A stretch of 64,000 nt of DNA, taken from contig NC_135555.1 in the NCBI RefSeq assembly GCF_964340395.1, positions 14,706,246 through 14,770,245 of the forward strand. Reading direction: 5' to 3'. Under the pieces are notes generated by a model that was not told the DNA's origin, searched no databases, and saw only the letters and a program-made list of their open reading frames with translations. The DNA comes from Glandiceps talaboti. Taxonomy: Eukaryota > Hemichordata > Enteropneusta > Spengelidae. Below are positions 1 to 24,767 of the stretch, piece by piece; the first letter of the stretch is position 1; each line of letters begins with the position of its first letter. A program made the translations under genes and the position numbers.

Positions 1-11260
<11,260 letters not shown>

Positions 11261-11997
11261 CTGGACGTGCTTACATAAAACCCACAAAACATCTAATAAA
11301 TCTTTAAACAACTTCTTACCATGGAGAAACGTTCGTCATATAACTAAAACCAAGTCAGCGAACTGAAACGAGAAAGGCAAGGTGTTGTCAAAACTAATAT
11401 GTGCCGATAGCAAACGTTCGACTTGTTCAAGATAACAAAATTGTTTTGATAACCACTATCAACACTGTAATCTCATTCAAAATTAAAGGCATGAATTATT
11501 CAAAAAAATGGCATGAGTTTCATTTTTTTACTTATTATTCATGATTTTATGATAATTTCGCCTATTAAATTATCTTGCAAAGACATAGCTCTATCTCCAA
11601 TTTCATTTTCTTGCAAATCTAATTCCCCATTTCAATGTTTGGTTCAAATAAGAATGTCTGTATACAGGAGAACCATTGGACTGCCTCGAAACGCCAACTG
11701 TAACAACACATTTTGTCAAATATTTCGGGAATAAATGTATAGTGTTATGATCTGTATTGATATACCAGTTACTAGAGTTTTATTGTGTTCACATTTCTAT
11801 CATAATTTACAGTGCTATAACATCGTGTTTTGATAACATTTTGCTGGTTTGCCTGTTCCGAGCTATCTATTTCTTTCGTCTGATAGAAATGTGCTTGTCT
11901 CTCGGTCTGTCTCAGCCAATCTGTCTTCCTGGTCGGCACTGTCTCTCTCGCTTTCTTTGTACATCCCTCTATGTGTCAATCTCCGTGTGAGTCTATT

Positions 11998-12428
<431 letters not shown>

Positions 12429-12925
12429 ATCTTTATATTTCTTTATCATTACGAAGAACAGCTCACGATACAACATTCATGTTTACATACACATGTGTGG
12501 AAATAAGCTTCGTCCTCTGTACCTATTGGTTTATTAGAATGTTAAATAGTACGTGGATGTGATGCAAAAGGCTGGTTAAGCGCTACCAGAACGAGTATTA
12601 ATAGTATTTATCAATAGATTATTAAGTGTTCTATATCTGAAATTACCATCAAAAGACAGGATTAAATATTCATATCTTGATGATAACGATCATAATAAAT
12701 AATAAGAATGATAACAGGAAGACAACATTTGCATAATGACTGATAAGACCTATTTAAATAATCATATGTACTAAACTAGCATGATGATATGTTTTCAATT
12801 ATATGCAAGTTGGTCAGACGACACAATACCAATATTAATAATTACTATTAATATTGGATTTGTGACATCCAATACTGTATTGACATTTCAAAGAATTCTC
12901 AGTCTGCAATATTTAGGGCTTGGTA

Positions 12926-13472
12926 CACAGGGAACTTTGCACACCCCTGCAACATTCACATACCGAGGCAGTGTTGTGCACATAGCTGTACCAGCTCAGT
13001 GGAGCCACGGGGACTGTACCAGCTGTGTGTAAAATATCCCTGCCACAGCTCTGGCCAACTCACTAGGTGTACATATCTAGATTTGACAGATGTGTAACTA
13101 GTATGGCAACATCGATCAATGTAACATGGATGTCAAAAATAGCAATGCAGCATACGTTTTTATAACATCCACGTACACAAACTTTTACCTATAGCCATGT
13201 ATCAGCACACTGGTACATGGCTATCACTGTTACATCACTGGTGCATGGCTATGGGAAATACATATTTTTTAACATCCATGTTACATTGATGTTGCCATAC
13301 CAGTCAAATCTAGGTATGTTACACCTAGTGTGTTGACTAGAGCTGTTGCAGGGATCTTTTACTCATAGCTGGTACGTATACAGCCCCCATGGCTCCACTG
13401 AGCTGGTACAGCTATGCACACAACACTGTCATCGGTATGTGAATGTTACAGGGGTGTGCAATGTTCCCTGTG
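12926..13472. mobile_element. Palindromic fold-back element with TA flanks
   Basis: Two arms of about 265 bp in inverted orientation. The left arm starts CACAGGGAACTTTGCACACC and the right arm ends with its near-exact complement. TA sits directly outside both ends (12924-12925, 13473-13474). Shared arm blocks include CCCTGCAACATTCACATACCG, TGTACCAGCTCAGTGGAGCC and ACTAGGTGTA. The centre has smaller copies of AGCCATGTA/TACATGGCT. No coding capacity. TA flanks fit a Tc1/mariner-type non-autonomous element. Confidence 0.85.
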
Positions 13473-13647
13473 TATGACTAATGTTTGGTGGCCATACCAT
13501 TGCAATGTTTTGTTGTCATGTGGTAAAGCGATGCATGGGTATTTTTTATATTTGGTTTCTTCGGAGCAAATCTTCATAATGTGACAAATAGTAGAATCAA
13601 CGGCATTTGTAATGATATTAGCTATACACCAACAAGCTTGTCTCATA

Positions 13648-13930
13648 TACAGCCCGTTTCAAGTTAGCGTTTACTGACTCTGTTTGACAACAACACAGAA
13701 AACGATAAGCATTACAGCACTTTCTACACTTTGCGACAGCCAGGTCGCAGTTTCTTGCTACATTTTGTCTAAATGAAATGCTCCATTTAAACTTCCTGCA
13801 GCTAGATGCAGACATGTGGGCGCTAATCTTTTTTATGCCATGCATTCAGTGTCTTCATGGTGGCACGTTAGTTCATTTCATTTAAACAAAATGTCGTGTT
13901 CATTCCAGCATACTAGTGTAGCATTTTCAG
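13648..13930 (+). mobile_element. MITE family A, 3'-truncated copy
   Basis: Starts TACAGCCCGTTTCAAGTTAG like the terminal repeats of other copies. It contains the internal CTACATTTTGTCTAAATGAA and ACATGTGGGCGCTAAT blocks, then loses similarity before the right terminal repeat. Confidence 0.7.
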
Positions 13931-16204
13931 GTTCTTATCAATAATTCCTACATGGTTGCTCCAATTCAATAGAAAGAGTGAACACTAAAATGAAACTGGA
14001 TGTACGGACCACTTCAATTCAGTACTTAGTAAAAAAGATACTGAAGATGTATCGAAAAAGTTTTATTTGCATGTATATGTCCTTTATTCTAATCCGCATA
14101 TCGCAGCTATAATACAAACTTTGTACATTTATCTAAAAGTTTCTCAATAAAAATTCATAATCTGAGTTATTATATAGATTCAAAGATTCCACGAAAATTC
14201 TTTAGCGGTTTAATGTCTAAATACTAAGTACAACAGTGCCAGTCTATACACAGTGTCACGGATGACAGACTGATATTTTATAAGCAGAAAACGAGTAATT
14301 CAAGAGGGGCATTTATCACGAAATATGTATAGTTTGACAGTAGGAGAGATTTAATATCAGATTCTGTCTTGATAAACACGTGATGAATGTATGTACGCCA
14401 TACTACTTAATTACTATGAACAATTATTGCCTATTTCTTATCAAATTTCTCTCAAGCTTTCTAAAAAAAATAATACATTCTGAAATGTCAAATGAAATTG
14501 ATATTTTAGCTAAAACAGAAAGTTTAATTGTCATAATCATGACGTCTCCACGATTTATGAGGATAATATTAAATTTATTATTGTGGTAGTCATTATCATA
14601 TTACATGTGATAGATCACGTATTCATGTAAAGTCATATCGTGTAATATTCGTAAGTCAAAATTGATCATTTATTTCTCGGCGTTAAATCGCAATAACCCA
14701 TGTTTTTGTCTCAAAATATTGCAATGGAAATCTGTTTTAGTATTTTAGCATTGAAAGTATACTAAATTTACTATTTAAGTAATCATGGTTCAAGTGAGGG
14801 TTAATGTCATTATTTTGGTGAAATGATCAACATGTCACATGATGTCGATTTTACAAATTTATTTTTGAAATAGAATTCATACTTCGTGCAGGTTGCTGGT
14901 ACTTTGCTGATACTTTGCTGACACACCATACAATAGATAAATCGAATGTGTTTGCATTTGTTGATTCCCTGTCGTTATTGAGTTCTGGGCTGTCCTGAAA
15001 AATTGGGGTATATTGAAACCAGATATTTCACATTCATTTCACTGACACAAATTTATATACCCTTGCTGTGTGAAAGCGAAATGCCGGCGTATTTTTATTT
15101 GCCATAAATAAGTGGGCAAAGTCAATGTTACGTAAGTTGCATTAATGAATATCAATTATCGATACCTAATACATTATGTTTTTTAGTTTACAGTTAAGTC
15201 AAAACCATGCAAACAACACGTTTTCGTTCAAGTTGGCCTATAAATCATGATTTGTGATCATGACGTCACATCGACGTGACGACAGAAAGCCCCAGACTAT
15301 AGAGTGTCTTAAACACCAACAGTTGGTGATATTGCCCAAATTTCTGTTTGGTTTCAAACAAATATACTAGTATAGCGATATCGTCAACTATTTCGATACA
15401 GTTGAAATGCTATGGAGGGCTTGATAAGGATTTCATTATAAATGATATATGCCAGTCAGTAGAATGAGTTGAAAAGAAATATTCAAATGCGGTCTATACA
15501 CGGCCTCTTCCTTTTCCATACAAAAAAGGCGTTATCAACTATATTGCTAGCTTAACAACACTGGAAATTCTACGTACCTTTCAAATAACAGGTAAGTCCG
15601 TTCGGTTAGCAGTGCCTGTTTAATAATACCATACAGCAGTTAAAACCTTCTAGTCCGTAGTGAGCAATATTACTATTTTAAGCACATGGTTGACAGTTAC
15701 TGTTGATTTACATTCACAGCGACATCTACACCCCCACTAACATCAAACTACAGCATTTTGTGATAGATAAAACATAAATATCATAGCAAGTATCGATCCA
15801 AGTCAGGAGTCAGAGAATTCGACGACGCCATTTCGTTATCTAATAGACGCGAAGATAAAACATTTCGTCAACGAAGGTTAAAGATAAACACTTCGATCTT
15901 CGTAGATTGTACATCGATATTAAAATGAATGTGTATTAATACTATTTGCAGCTTTCAGAAGGTGTCCGTACCAGTAAATGTTATTTGTGAATATATTTCA
16001 GTCCATTAACTGTATGTTAACACGTTCCAATTTTAGCAAGTCATAATAATGCCAAACGAAGTTAATATTACCCTTTAAAATAGACAGGGTTTAAGGCATA
16101 TGTGGCATGCGGCAAGGGAGCTTGCCACACTGGAAAAGTAATCACATGAACAGTGAAGGAAACACCGTTGGACAAACAGACATGAAGACAGACAGACATG
16201 AAGA

Positions 16205-16213
16205 CAGACAAAA

Positions 16214-16254
<41 letters not shown>

Positions 16255-16359
16255 TACATACAGACAGAGACATACATACATACATACATACATACATACA
16301 TACATACATACAGACAGACAGACAGACAGTCAGTCAGTCAGTCAGTCAGACAGACAGTC

Positions 16360-16441
<82 letters not shown>
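16205..16441 (+). repeat. Compound (ACAG)n/(ACAT)n/(CAGT)n microsatellite
   Basis: ACAG blocks broken by an ACAT block and a CAGT block. Confidence 0.97.
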
Positions 16442-16442
<1 letters not shown>

Positions 16443-17114
16443 AACAAATATATTCGTATATCATTTCAGGCCGTCCATGTTGTCGCAACATTTGTAACAT
16501 TTGGTCATTGTGAATCAACCGCTACGTCATTCGAATGTCGCATCTTGCTTGACATTGAGTCTACAGGAAAGTGTATATTCATTTCGCTATGTGACTATAT
16601 AGGCCTGTAAATAAGATTGTCATGTTGAACCAAAGGTAACCTTTGTTCATGGTGAATCAGTCGATGCCTTCTTTCTCAATATGTCAAAGTATGTAGATGC
16701 GGTAATACATCAGAACCAATCAACCGTGAAAGTATGATAATGATGACGAATAAGACGTTTTTGACATACAAATGATACTTTAACTACTGTAGCTGGCGAA
16801 GGACATGTTGACTGTATTGTAACTAAACCTACCTCCAAGGTGAAATTACAAATTACAAGTTTTGATGTAATGTGATTCATCTTAATTTTTTTTTAAATAG
16901 ATACTATTCTACAATATTTTAGGTAACGAGTACTCTCTACTAGAAAGAAAAAAAAATGTCAGTGAATAATAAAAGTATCCATCCCCAAGCATAGTTAATG
17001 AAAAACCGAGAAAAATAATGGCAGTTTGGAACTTTTTGACTAATCGACCACTGCAGAACCAGTAATGTTGACACGGATAAGGTAGTACGGCCATGTTATA
17101 TACACTCCATGTTT

Positions 17115-17446
17115 TGTTATGATGCTTGAATTGCAGGTTCGAGCCCCATCGATGCCGTTTGTTTCTGAGTGGCTGAAATCCTTGGGCAAGATTTGAACCA
17201 CTGTCTGTGACTAAGTCAACTCGGCTGTATAATTGGGGACCTGGTAGGGGGATATAGGTTGCAATGTGAGTGCTTTAATCCTATGCGCTTATAAAGGCCG
17301 CCATGGATTATATGCTCCCCAGGGAGTTGAGGAAGTATAAAGGGCCGTTGTGCCGCTATAAATCCGAGTCAGGGGTCATGATTGTAAAGCGCTTTGAGCA
17401 CACAGATGGGTGGGAAAGCGCTATATATAAGAACCAACAGTATATT
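17115..17446 (+). mobile_element. tRNA-derived SINE
   Basis: A Pol III B-box match GGTTCGAGCCC at 17136-17146 is followed by a conserved-looking body (CTTGGGCAAG at 17181-17190 and TGTATAATTGGGGACCTGGT) and a tail GTAAAGCGCTTTGAGCAC ... AAAGCGCTATATATAAGAACC. Body and tail resemble SINEs seen in marine invertebrates, where the 3' end mimics a partner LINE. The A box is not clear, so the 5' head is degraded or truncated. Confidence 0.7.
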
Positions 17447-18331
17447 AATATTTTCTAATTTAAAGACATTCACTTGTATAAGTTTGTGCATGGTATACTA
17501 TTTTCAAATTACTCGAGTAGAATATTGACAACCCTTTAAAAATATTCAATGACAGAATTCTGTCAATTTCTAGATTGTTTTATCATCACAATTTCGTTTC
17601 CAAACTAATTAATGTGTTGCTGTGGGACGTCTTTATTGTTTACAGCCTTAAAAGTAAAAACTGTACAAGGAAAAATACGAACACCAAACACAATCGACGT
17701 GTTCCCGGAAGACTAAGCTGACAAGAACTTCATCACGCTATCAGGTACTGCACAAAATATGACAACGAGAAGCTGTAATATAGGTGTTTCAATGTTTTAC
17801 CCGTACACATATACTATTCAATGGAAAGAATTTTTCAAAAATTATCAAATCTTTATATATATATATATATATCAATCTTTATTTTCATTATTCGGCGTCA
17901 CATCGAATTCCCGGATGTTATGATCAATATCTATTATTTGAGTATAGTTTTGTGGGTTTTCTTAATTATGAAGAGACTTTGAAGAGTCGTCGATAGACAT
18001 TAACACTGACCTAGATGTATCATACATCAATGTCAGGCAAATATAATTGACCTAATCTTGATGAATTTTAATGAACACCTTTGTAAACGTTAACGTTTTA
18101 ATTGTAACTATATTTGCAATGCATTTTGAACACACACATATAATACACACTACATAATTACACTACTAATTATATTACTACATAATACACACAAATATAT
18201 ATAACTCGGTGAGTATCAATCTGCTAATACAGTGCTCTATACAGCAGTGGCAGAGCGCAATAGTTTTGATAGTTCTAGAACTCTTTCTTGATACAACCAA
18301 GAAAGAGTTCCAGAACTATCAACAACAACAA

Positions 18332-18335
<4 letters not shown>

Positions 18336-18424
<89 letters not shown>
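18336..18424 (+). repeat. (TA)n(GA)n microsatellite
   Basis: About 64 bp of AT followed by 25 bp of AG. Confidence 0.97.
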
Positions 18425-18522
18425 TTTCATTCTTTTTTCGCCAAGTAGAGTGCTCAATCAGCTTGGAGAGCATATCATACATACAATGAAAGAAGACGAG
18501 TATGATATTACATTGTGTATTT

Positions 18523-18560
18523 ACGCTACGGACCGTTTCACCAGAATGCTCATCAGGCGT
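18523..18560 (-). ncRNA. Type I hammerhead ribozyme motif (copy 1)
   Basis: On the minus strand: stem I strand ACGC, core CTGATGA, a short weak stem II (GCATTCTGGT), core GAAA, mini stem III CGGTCCG, then TA at the cleavage site, and the pairing stem I strand GCGT. All invariant core positions are present. Stem II pairs poorly, so activity is doubtful. Confidence 0.6.
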
Positions 18561-18876
18561 GAACTCTTGCTTACTACTGACATAGTCTATACAGTACAGT
18601 GTGTATTCATTGACGGTGTATTCATTCATACACAAACTTGTATGTAAACAAGGTTACGTATTATTAAGTAAGAACTTGTTAGTGTGCCGGCATGTGCTGC
18701 TATTTAAGGTGGTTGATTTATCGGCGGTTATAATAAAATGTTTTTCCCAGTGACATAATTGACATCGTTTGGTAAAATTTGAGTATGAAGAAGCCTGCTT
18801 CAGAACTGACCATAGCATATCGTAATCGGTTTTGCTGTCTTTTAGCTGCCAAATATATTTACTGAGCGCAGTGTCT

Positions 18877-18882
<6 letters not shown>

Positions 18883-18964
<82 letters not shown>
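18883..18964 (+). repeat. (TA)n microsatellite
   Basis: Pure TA for about 82 bp. Confidence 0.98.
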
Positions 18965-18967
<3 letters not shown>

Positions 18968-19017
18968 AAAAACAGCTACTTTAGAGGACACTTTCTGATA
19001 GATTTGCTCATATATAT

Positions 19018-19372
19018 ATGCAAATGTGTTATTTCAAATGAAAAACTCGCCAATTGAATCAATAGAAAGGGAGAAGTTTGATGGCACTGGAAATTTGATA
19101 AGTAATACGTCGTGTGTATATTAAGTACATTAAGTATGCAAATAAATCATATAAATATGCAAATAAGTTACATCTACTAAGTTATGTGAAATTCTGAACA
19201 TCTTTTGATGATACGTCATATGGATGTCGTTGATTACCTATTCAAAGTAGTCAGTTATTTCAATTTGGAAGTCACAGCCGTCATGTGGATAGGGAATATG
19301 TGTTAGGAAAGAATCACTTGAAACAACTGCTGATAAGTGGACCTTATTGGTAAACATAATAAATATGCAAAT
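19018..19372. promoter_or_regulatory. Cluster of four ATGCAAAT octamers
   Basis: Exact ATGCAAAT at 19018-19025, 19136-19143, 19157-19164 and 19365-19372, all on the plus strand. Two more face each other at 21081-21088 and 21102-21109. This is the POU-factor octamer. Function is inference only; the AT-rich background raises chance matches. Confidence 0.25.
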
Positions 19373-20275
19373 TAGGAATTCAATATTATTATGCAAGTCA
19401 AATCCATACATATAGAGCATAGTTGGCACAGTATACTAAAGTCATTACCTCCGGTTACATGAGGTAAAAACTACTCACGGCGTTTATAATTGCACGGCAT
19501 GTAAGTATGCATTAACGCATTCGATAAAACTTAACTGTTTTATCGATTAAAGATATAAAGTTTGCTATTCAAGGCACGTTAATTCAAACACCTGAAAGAG
19601 TATCACCTTAGTAAGCGGTGCTCACAAAAGCAAATCAGCCAACCGTGTATGAGATAAAAATAATATCTCATATTAATGGAACTAAAAACCTGGCATTCAG
19701 TATCGCTTACACGTATATATGATTCACGTGAATTGCATTGACAGTTCTAACATTAAACTGTTATCATTAAGACTGGCATTGACCCTAACTACAAGATAAA
19801 CTATTTATGTCGTCATCAAATACCAGATGACTCATTAGCATATTTAATTAATATTCAAATGTGTGTATTATTAATACTCTTCAAAGGTTATATTAAGAAA
19901 TTACCGAAACCTAATTGTGCCGAAATTGAAGGTAACATCTGAAACAATCTCTTCAGTTTAACTTCACCCATTAATGTTGTGCTTTGTTATAATGATGTGC
20001 AATTAATTGGATGTTATGACAAAGTGAGAGATAGAGATGATATTACGTTTTGATATAGGTTTAAGTATTTCAATACAGACTTTGCAATCCAAAGATTATT
20101 GCTTGGTTAATTGATTACTCAGTCTCTAGTTTTTTCTGTACACAACGAGATTTAGGGGTGGTACGGCGGTTACCTTTTAGTGTCCAGTGTGTCGTTAGGT
20201 TGAGATGAGTAGGAATGGCTGTTTAATGAAAAATGCGACACATTTAATTTATTGGTTACCAAAATATTACATAAT

Positions 20276-20850
20276 ATCACAGGGATCAGCGAGCATGTAA
20301 TTTATTGATCGATTTATTTATTGATCTATTATTTGGTTGAATGATTGATCGATTGAATGATTAATTTTTGTGGAGAAATAAAACTTACTTTGTGTGTGAT
20401 ATTGTTCAATTGACTCATTGATTTTTGTTGTGATATAAAACTTTTTTTTCTCCTTTCCCTGGCTAAGCTTTTTCCTCTTTCAGCTGTACATACTTCTCTC
20501 TTTAAATAAAGACACATTGTCCATTCTTCTCCTCTTATCTAAATTAAAACACTCATAATCTCATAACTAGCATGGATCTGTTACCGCGAAAAATTGCCTC
20601 TCTTCTTGGTGATTATCAACCCAAACAAACAATCAATCATGCACACACTAGTATAGACTCCTTCCATGTTAGTGTACTTTTGAATGTTTGTCTAGTGTGA
20701 TAATCACCCAGAAGATTAGACATAAAGCACATAGCTTAGCCAGGGAACGAGGGGGAAAAAGTTTTATATCACCACATATATTAAAATCATTCAATCGATC
20801 GATCGATCAATTGAGTACATGCTCGCTGATCCTTGTGATCATGTTAACAT
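20276..20850. mobile_element. Fold-back repeat with GATCAGCGAGCATGTA ends
   Basis: Left end GGGATCAGCGAGCATGTAA (near 20282) and right end ATGCTCGCTGATCC (20819-20832) are inverted. So are inner blocks TTGATCGATTGAATGAT, TGTGATATAAAACTTTTT and CCCTGGCTAAGC. The left arm carries an internal partial duplication. No coding capacity. Confidence 0.6.
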
Positions 20851-21984
20851 TTGTACACCATATCCACATTCGTAATGAGAGTTCTACCGGTTGTTAGACA
20901 TGAGTAACATACTTTAGCAGATGTAATATTTTAGGTGTGTGTCAAAAGTAGTCCACACGGTTACAGACTGTTCCCCCCTTTTTAAAAAAGAAAAGAAAAG
21001 CGGCGTTTCAATTTCTAATATTTTCATTATCCCAATTATAAATAGTGAACGTACGTAGGTTTTTAATGGTACTCTAATAGATTTGCATATGAACCGTTTC
21101 TATGCAAATTACTCTACATATATACTGGTACATCATTGAAACATTGTGTAATCAACGCACAAAAATGAAATACATTTCTAGATATCTTGAATCACCTACT
21201 TCTATCTGTATAAAAAATAACTTGCATTAGTACAATATAAAGTTGATAAGTAGAATTTTTGTGGGTTATTTTTTTTCCATTATCAAGACATCAATGCTTA
21301 AAATATTATATTATGCATAATTAGATACGCCATGTTCAGGCTTTCTAATGTAGTTACGTAACTACAAAAATACGATTTAGTTAATATATGTGCGTGTTTT
21401 ATTTTCATGGATTTGGTTCTATAGGTGATTTAATCTTGTCTTTACCGAACGAAAATACCCCCGAAATAAAATGTTGTTTACTTAGGTAGCGATTCAACGT
21501 GTTTATAGAGCAGTGAGTACACTCATGGCGTTTTAGTTTCAGACGATTTTGTTTTATTCGTCAGTGTCCCGGCCAATAGCAATTTACATATTGTGTAAAT
21601 AATATCAGGTCATATAAGTTGTCTTTACACAATTGAAAACAAGTATAGAAAGCTGTCATCGAGCGAAAATACGATATTGTTATTCACTCCTGTAGCCCAT
21701 CATGAAACCTTTGTTAACCCAACCTAAACCACAGTTTTCGCGCCCAGATATTCTTACATTATGGAATACAAACAATAACTGCCAAATCGTATGTGTGATT
21801 TCAACGATTTAGTTTTGAGGCCTCCTGGTCCTCATTGCACATTGATATGTTTACTAATGCGCATGCGTCTGGTGTTGCTTTGCTGTCAATTATTACTTAA
21901 ATTATTAATAGGTCAAACTCGTATTGAATGCTATTTCGTATGTATGACTTCTCCTAATAATCCAGTTATACCACACAAAAATCA

Positions 21985-23560
21985 AACAGTGACGCCCTCA
22001 AGTGTTTGACTTCCATTGTTGTTGCTGGTAAATCTATGCTATGATGCCACGTTTAATAAAACATATTTGTCTTGATTATTTGCAATGGGTGGTGTTCTTG
22101 TGATTGACGATTTAATTAAAATATACGATTTGATTAAATTTCTGACCACTACAATTTAATTAAATTAATGTGTGTTGACAGGAACAAATCAACAGCGTCT
22201 GTTAATTAAAACGTGATTTCATTAAAAATATGACTAACTGCAAGAAAAAATGCCTGCATACAGTCAAATCAATTATCATGGTATGAGTTATTGAAATTTG
22301 AACTTTCCAGCTTCCATTTTACCATGGCGTCATGGAAATCTTCACTGATCAAAATCCGGAAATCTGACCATAATCTAATCATTAAGCTCTGTCTAGGCAA
22401 TTTTTCCAGAGTGATATTTAACTCCATTATCTTTCGGACATCCAGCTAACAAATAGTTAGCCATTGGTGGCGCTAATAAGTTGTTTGGGGTCGGTAAATT
22501 GTACCTATATTCATCATATCTTGATTGCATCATTCTCAGATAATTTAATGTAATGTTCTAAATGGAAAGTGACGATTATTCTAACTACGTACTATAAATG
22601 CCAAAATTCAGTATTGCATATCAACCCAAATTCATTCACCTTTTAAGAAAACACACAATAATATATTAGGATTTTGAACAGTTTTGGCGAGAACTGTTTT
22701 AATGTGCAAATGAGCGCAAGAATCACTAAATTAAAAGCCGTCAAAGAAAACTGCCAGGTTATTTGAACGCTTTCTATTTCCAAAAAACACATAGATTGAC
22801 AGCGCCCTCATATCTTGAATATATAAATTTTGTTTGACCTAATGTTAATTTATATTGAAATTAAACCCACACAACAATATGTAAGGTCGTTATATGTAAA
22901 AACATGCAGATAATTTAATGCTTCATAACAACTAGATATATATAGCGCCCCCATTGGCATTGCATAGATACGAATGTGGTTTGACCTGCCGTCTAGTTTC
23001 AGCCTTGTTTAATCTCTTTGTTTGTCTGGTTAATTATTATTACTAACAGACAGATTACATTTTTTTATAATACATGATATTAATACATACGTTCCCCATG
23101 CAGTGGTCAAAACTTATTTAAATCATACTTTTAATTATGTAATAATGAACCACACTTTTAATTATTATAAATAAAACCCATACATAAGTAATTTTTGCTC
23201 GTAAACATCCATTGCATTGGGCAGTAGGTTAATTACATTGGATATTTCATTAAAAGACCAAATTATTGATAAACAACCTATTACATTATTTAATGAAATT
23301 GTATATTTAATTAAATCGTGATCATAGACAAAGCCTAAAATCGACACTTAATGAGAACAAAATGTGGCTAGAACGTCCAGTCATTAATTAAATTTCATTG
23401 TTAATTAAATCTACACTTTTTAATTCATCATATTGCCAAATGGAGACACCATTGGTATTGCCAAAAAACCAAACTTACAATTATTAAACGTGACATCAGT
23501 ACTAGCATCGGCTTCAAACCTTGAGGGCGCCCTTATTTTGTCTTGAATAGTAGCTGCTAT
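21985..23560. other. AT-rich region with TTAATTAA clusters and inverted GCGCCCTCAAG ends
   Basis: ACGCCCTCAAGTGTTTGA near 21993 faces TTGAGGGCGCCC near 23520. TTTAATTAAA-type motifs repeat at 22110-22220 and 23290-23420. Possibly a degraded transposon. No gene seen. Confidence 0.3.
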
Positions 23561-24474
23561 ATTGATTTCGAAGATCTCGTCACACTACTGCAGCGTTGCT
23601 GAAGGTATAAACTCTATCGACTGCCGTCTAGTTTATCATTAAAATAATACGGTAGTCAGAATACACTCACACTACTTTGATAGACAAACACGACACTATT
23701 TTCCCGATGATGTCATACTAAGACAAAATTAAAAAGATATCATTTTATTATAACAAATCACAAACAAAGCACGAACTATGCTTTCATCGCCAATAAATCT
23801 AGTCTGCCACGCAAGATGTACATTTATTTCACACGACATTTAAGACACAAGTATTTTAAATTCCTGACGACTATTAAGTTTAAACTTCAGTCTCTTAATA
23901 ATTATTCAGTAGCGAATATAGGTAAAGCAGTGATTTTGATTTATTTTTGTATTTAGTGATTTTTGAACAAAAATACTGAAATCTCGCGTGACTGCACAAT
24001 CTCGCGTGATTGTGAATAATCATTTTGCTCTCGCATAACTACAAACATATCTTTTTACTCAGAGTCATTGTTACGCAATCACACGATATTTCAAAATGAG
24101 ATTTCAATGTTTTTAATTGCAAACATCACTAAATCAATCAATCAATCGATCAATCAAAATCACGATTTTACCAGGCTATTGGGAACCACACTTTTCTGAT
24201 GTCAGTGTGACGATAAGTAGTTTACATACTGCTAAATCAATGTAACAGTTTTCAGGTTTGGAGAGAAAATGCAATGCAAAGATGATTTGTTTCAGAGAAA
24301 AGTCAACAAACTACCAATTTCCATATCTACATTTGTTCATATTTTATATTGCTACATAATACACAGGTAAAAATATTCTCTACAGTAAGTTTTTTTCTAC
24401 AGTAATATCAGAATATCGAAGGTTTTCTCACAGACAAAAGTGTTGGTCACAAGCACGGTAATTTTGAAAATGTA

Positions 24475-24767
24475 CAGCGCACTGCAGGTTACTGCTTCAT
24501 CTGAAAGCAATAAAAACTACATACTCTACATGTTTTATGATAGCAAGATAACAAGTTCTTGCAGCATTTCATCTGAATGAAATAAATTAATTAAACAAAC
24601 TATTAACTACACACAGACACGCGGACGCCAATGCTTTGATGTCTACATTTCCTGTCTGCAAGTTGGCATGTTGTTTCATTTCATGACGACAAAATGTAGC
24701 AAGAAACTGTTGGTTTCTGCGTGGTTGTCTCAAACAGAGCGAGTGAACAGTAACCTACAGTGCGCTG
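24475..24767. mobile_element. MITE family A, full-length copy
   Basis: 293 bp with terminal inverted repeats CAGCGCACTGCAGGTTACTG and CAGTAACCTACAGTGCGCTG (one mismatch), flanked by TA on each side. Sub-terminal CTACATTTTGTCTAAATGAA-like and ACAAAATGTAGCAAGAAAC blocks are themselves inverted, so the element folds back almost fully. No coding capacity. Seven copies or fragments occur in this window. Confidence 0.85.

Larger units (their letters stand above)
18265..18600 (-). mobile_element. Penelope-like / hammerhead repeat fragment
   Basis: A left palindrome (18265-18320: GATAGTTCTAGAACTCTTTC against its inverted copy) is followed by (TA)n(GA)n, a block with GTGCTCAATCAGCTTGG and AATGAAAGAAGACGAGTATG, and a hammerhead motif. 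The same blocks recur at 63370-63455 and 63915-63955, so this is a dispersed family. Association of type I hammerheads with Penelope-like elements is established; membership here is inferred. Confidence 0.55.

Noticed and set aside
12781-13032. Plus-strand open frame of 83 codons
   Set aside because: It mostly lies within the palindromic element arm at 12926-13472, with no domain or splice support.
17136-17146. Possible tRNA gene (B-box match)
   Set aside because: No A box or cloverleaf; it fits a SINE head instead.
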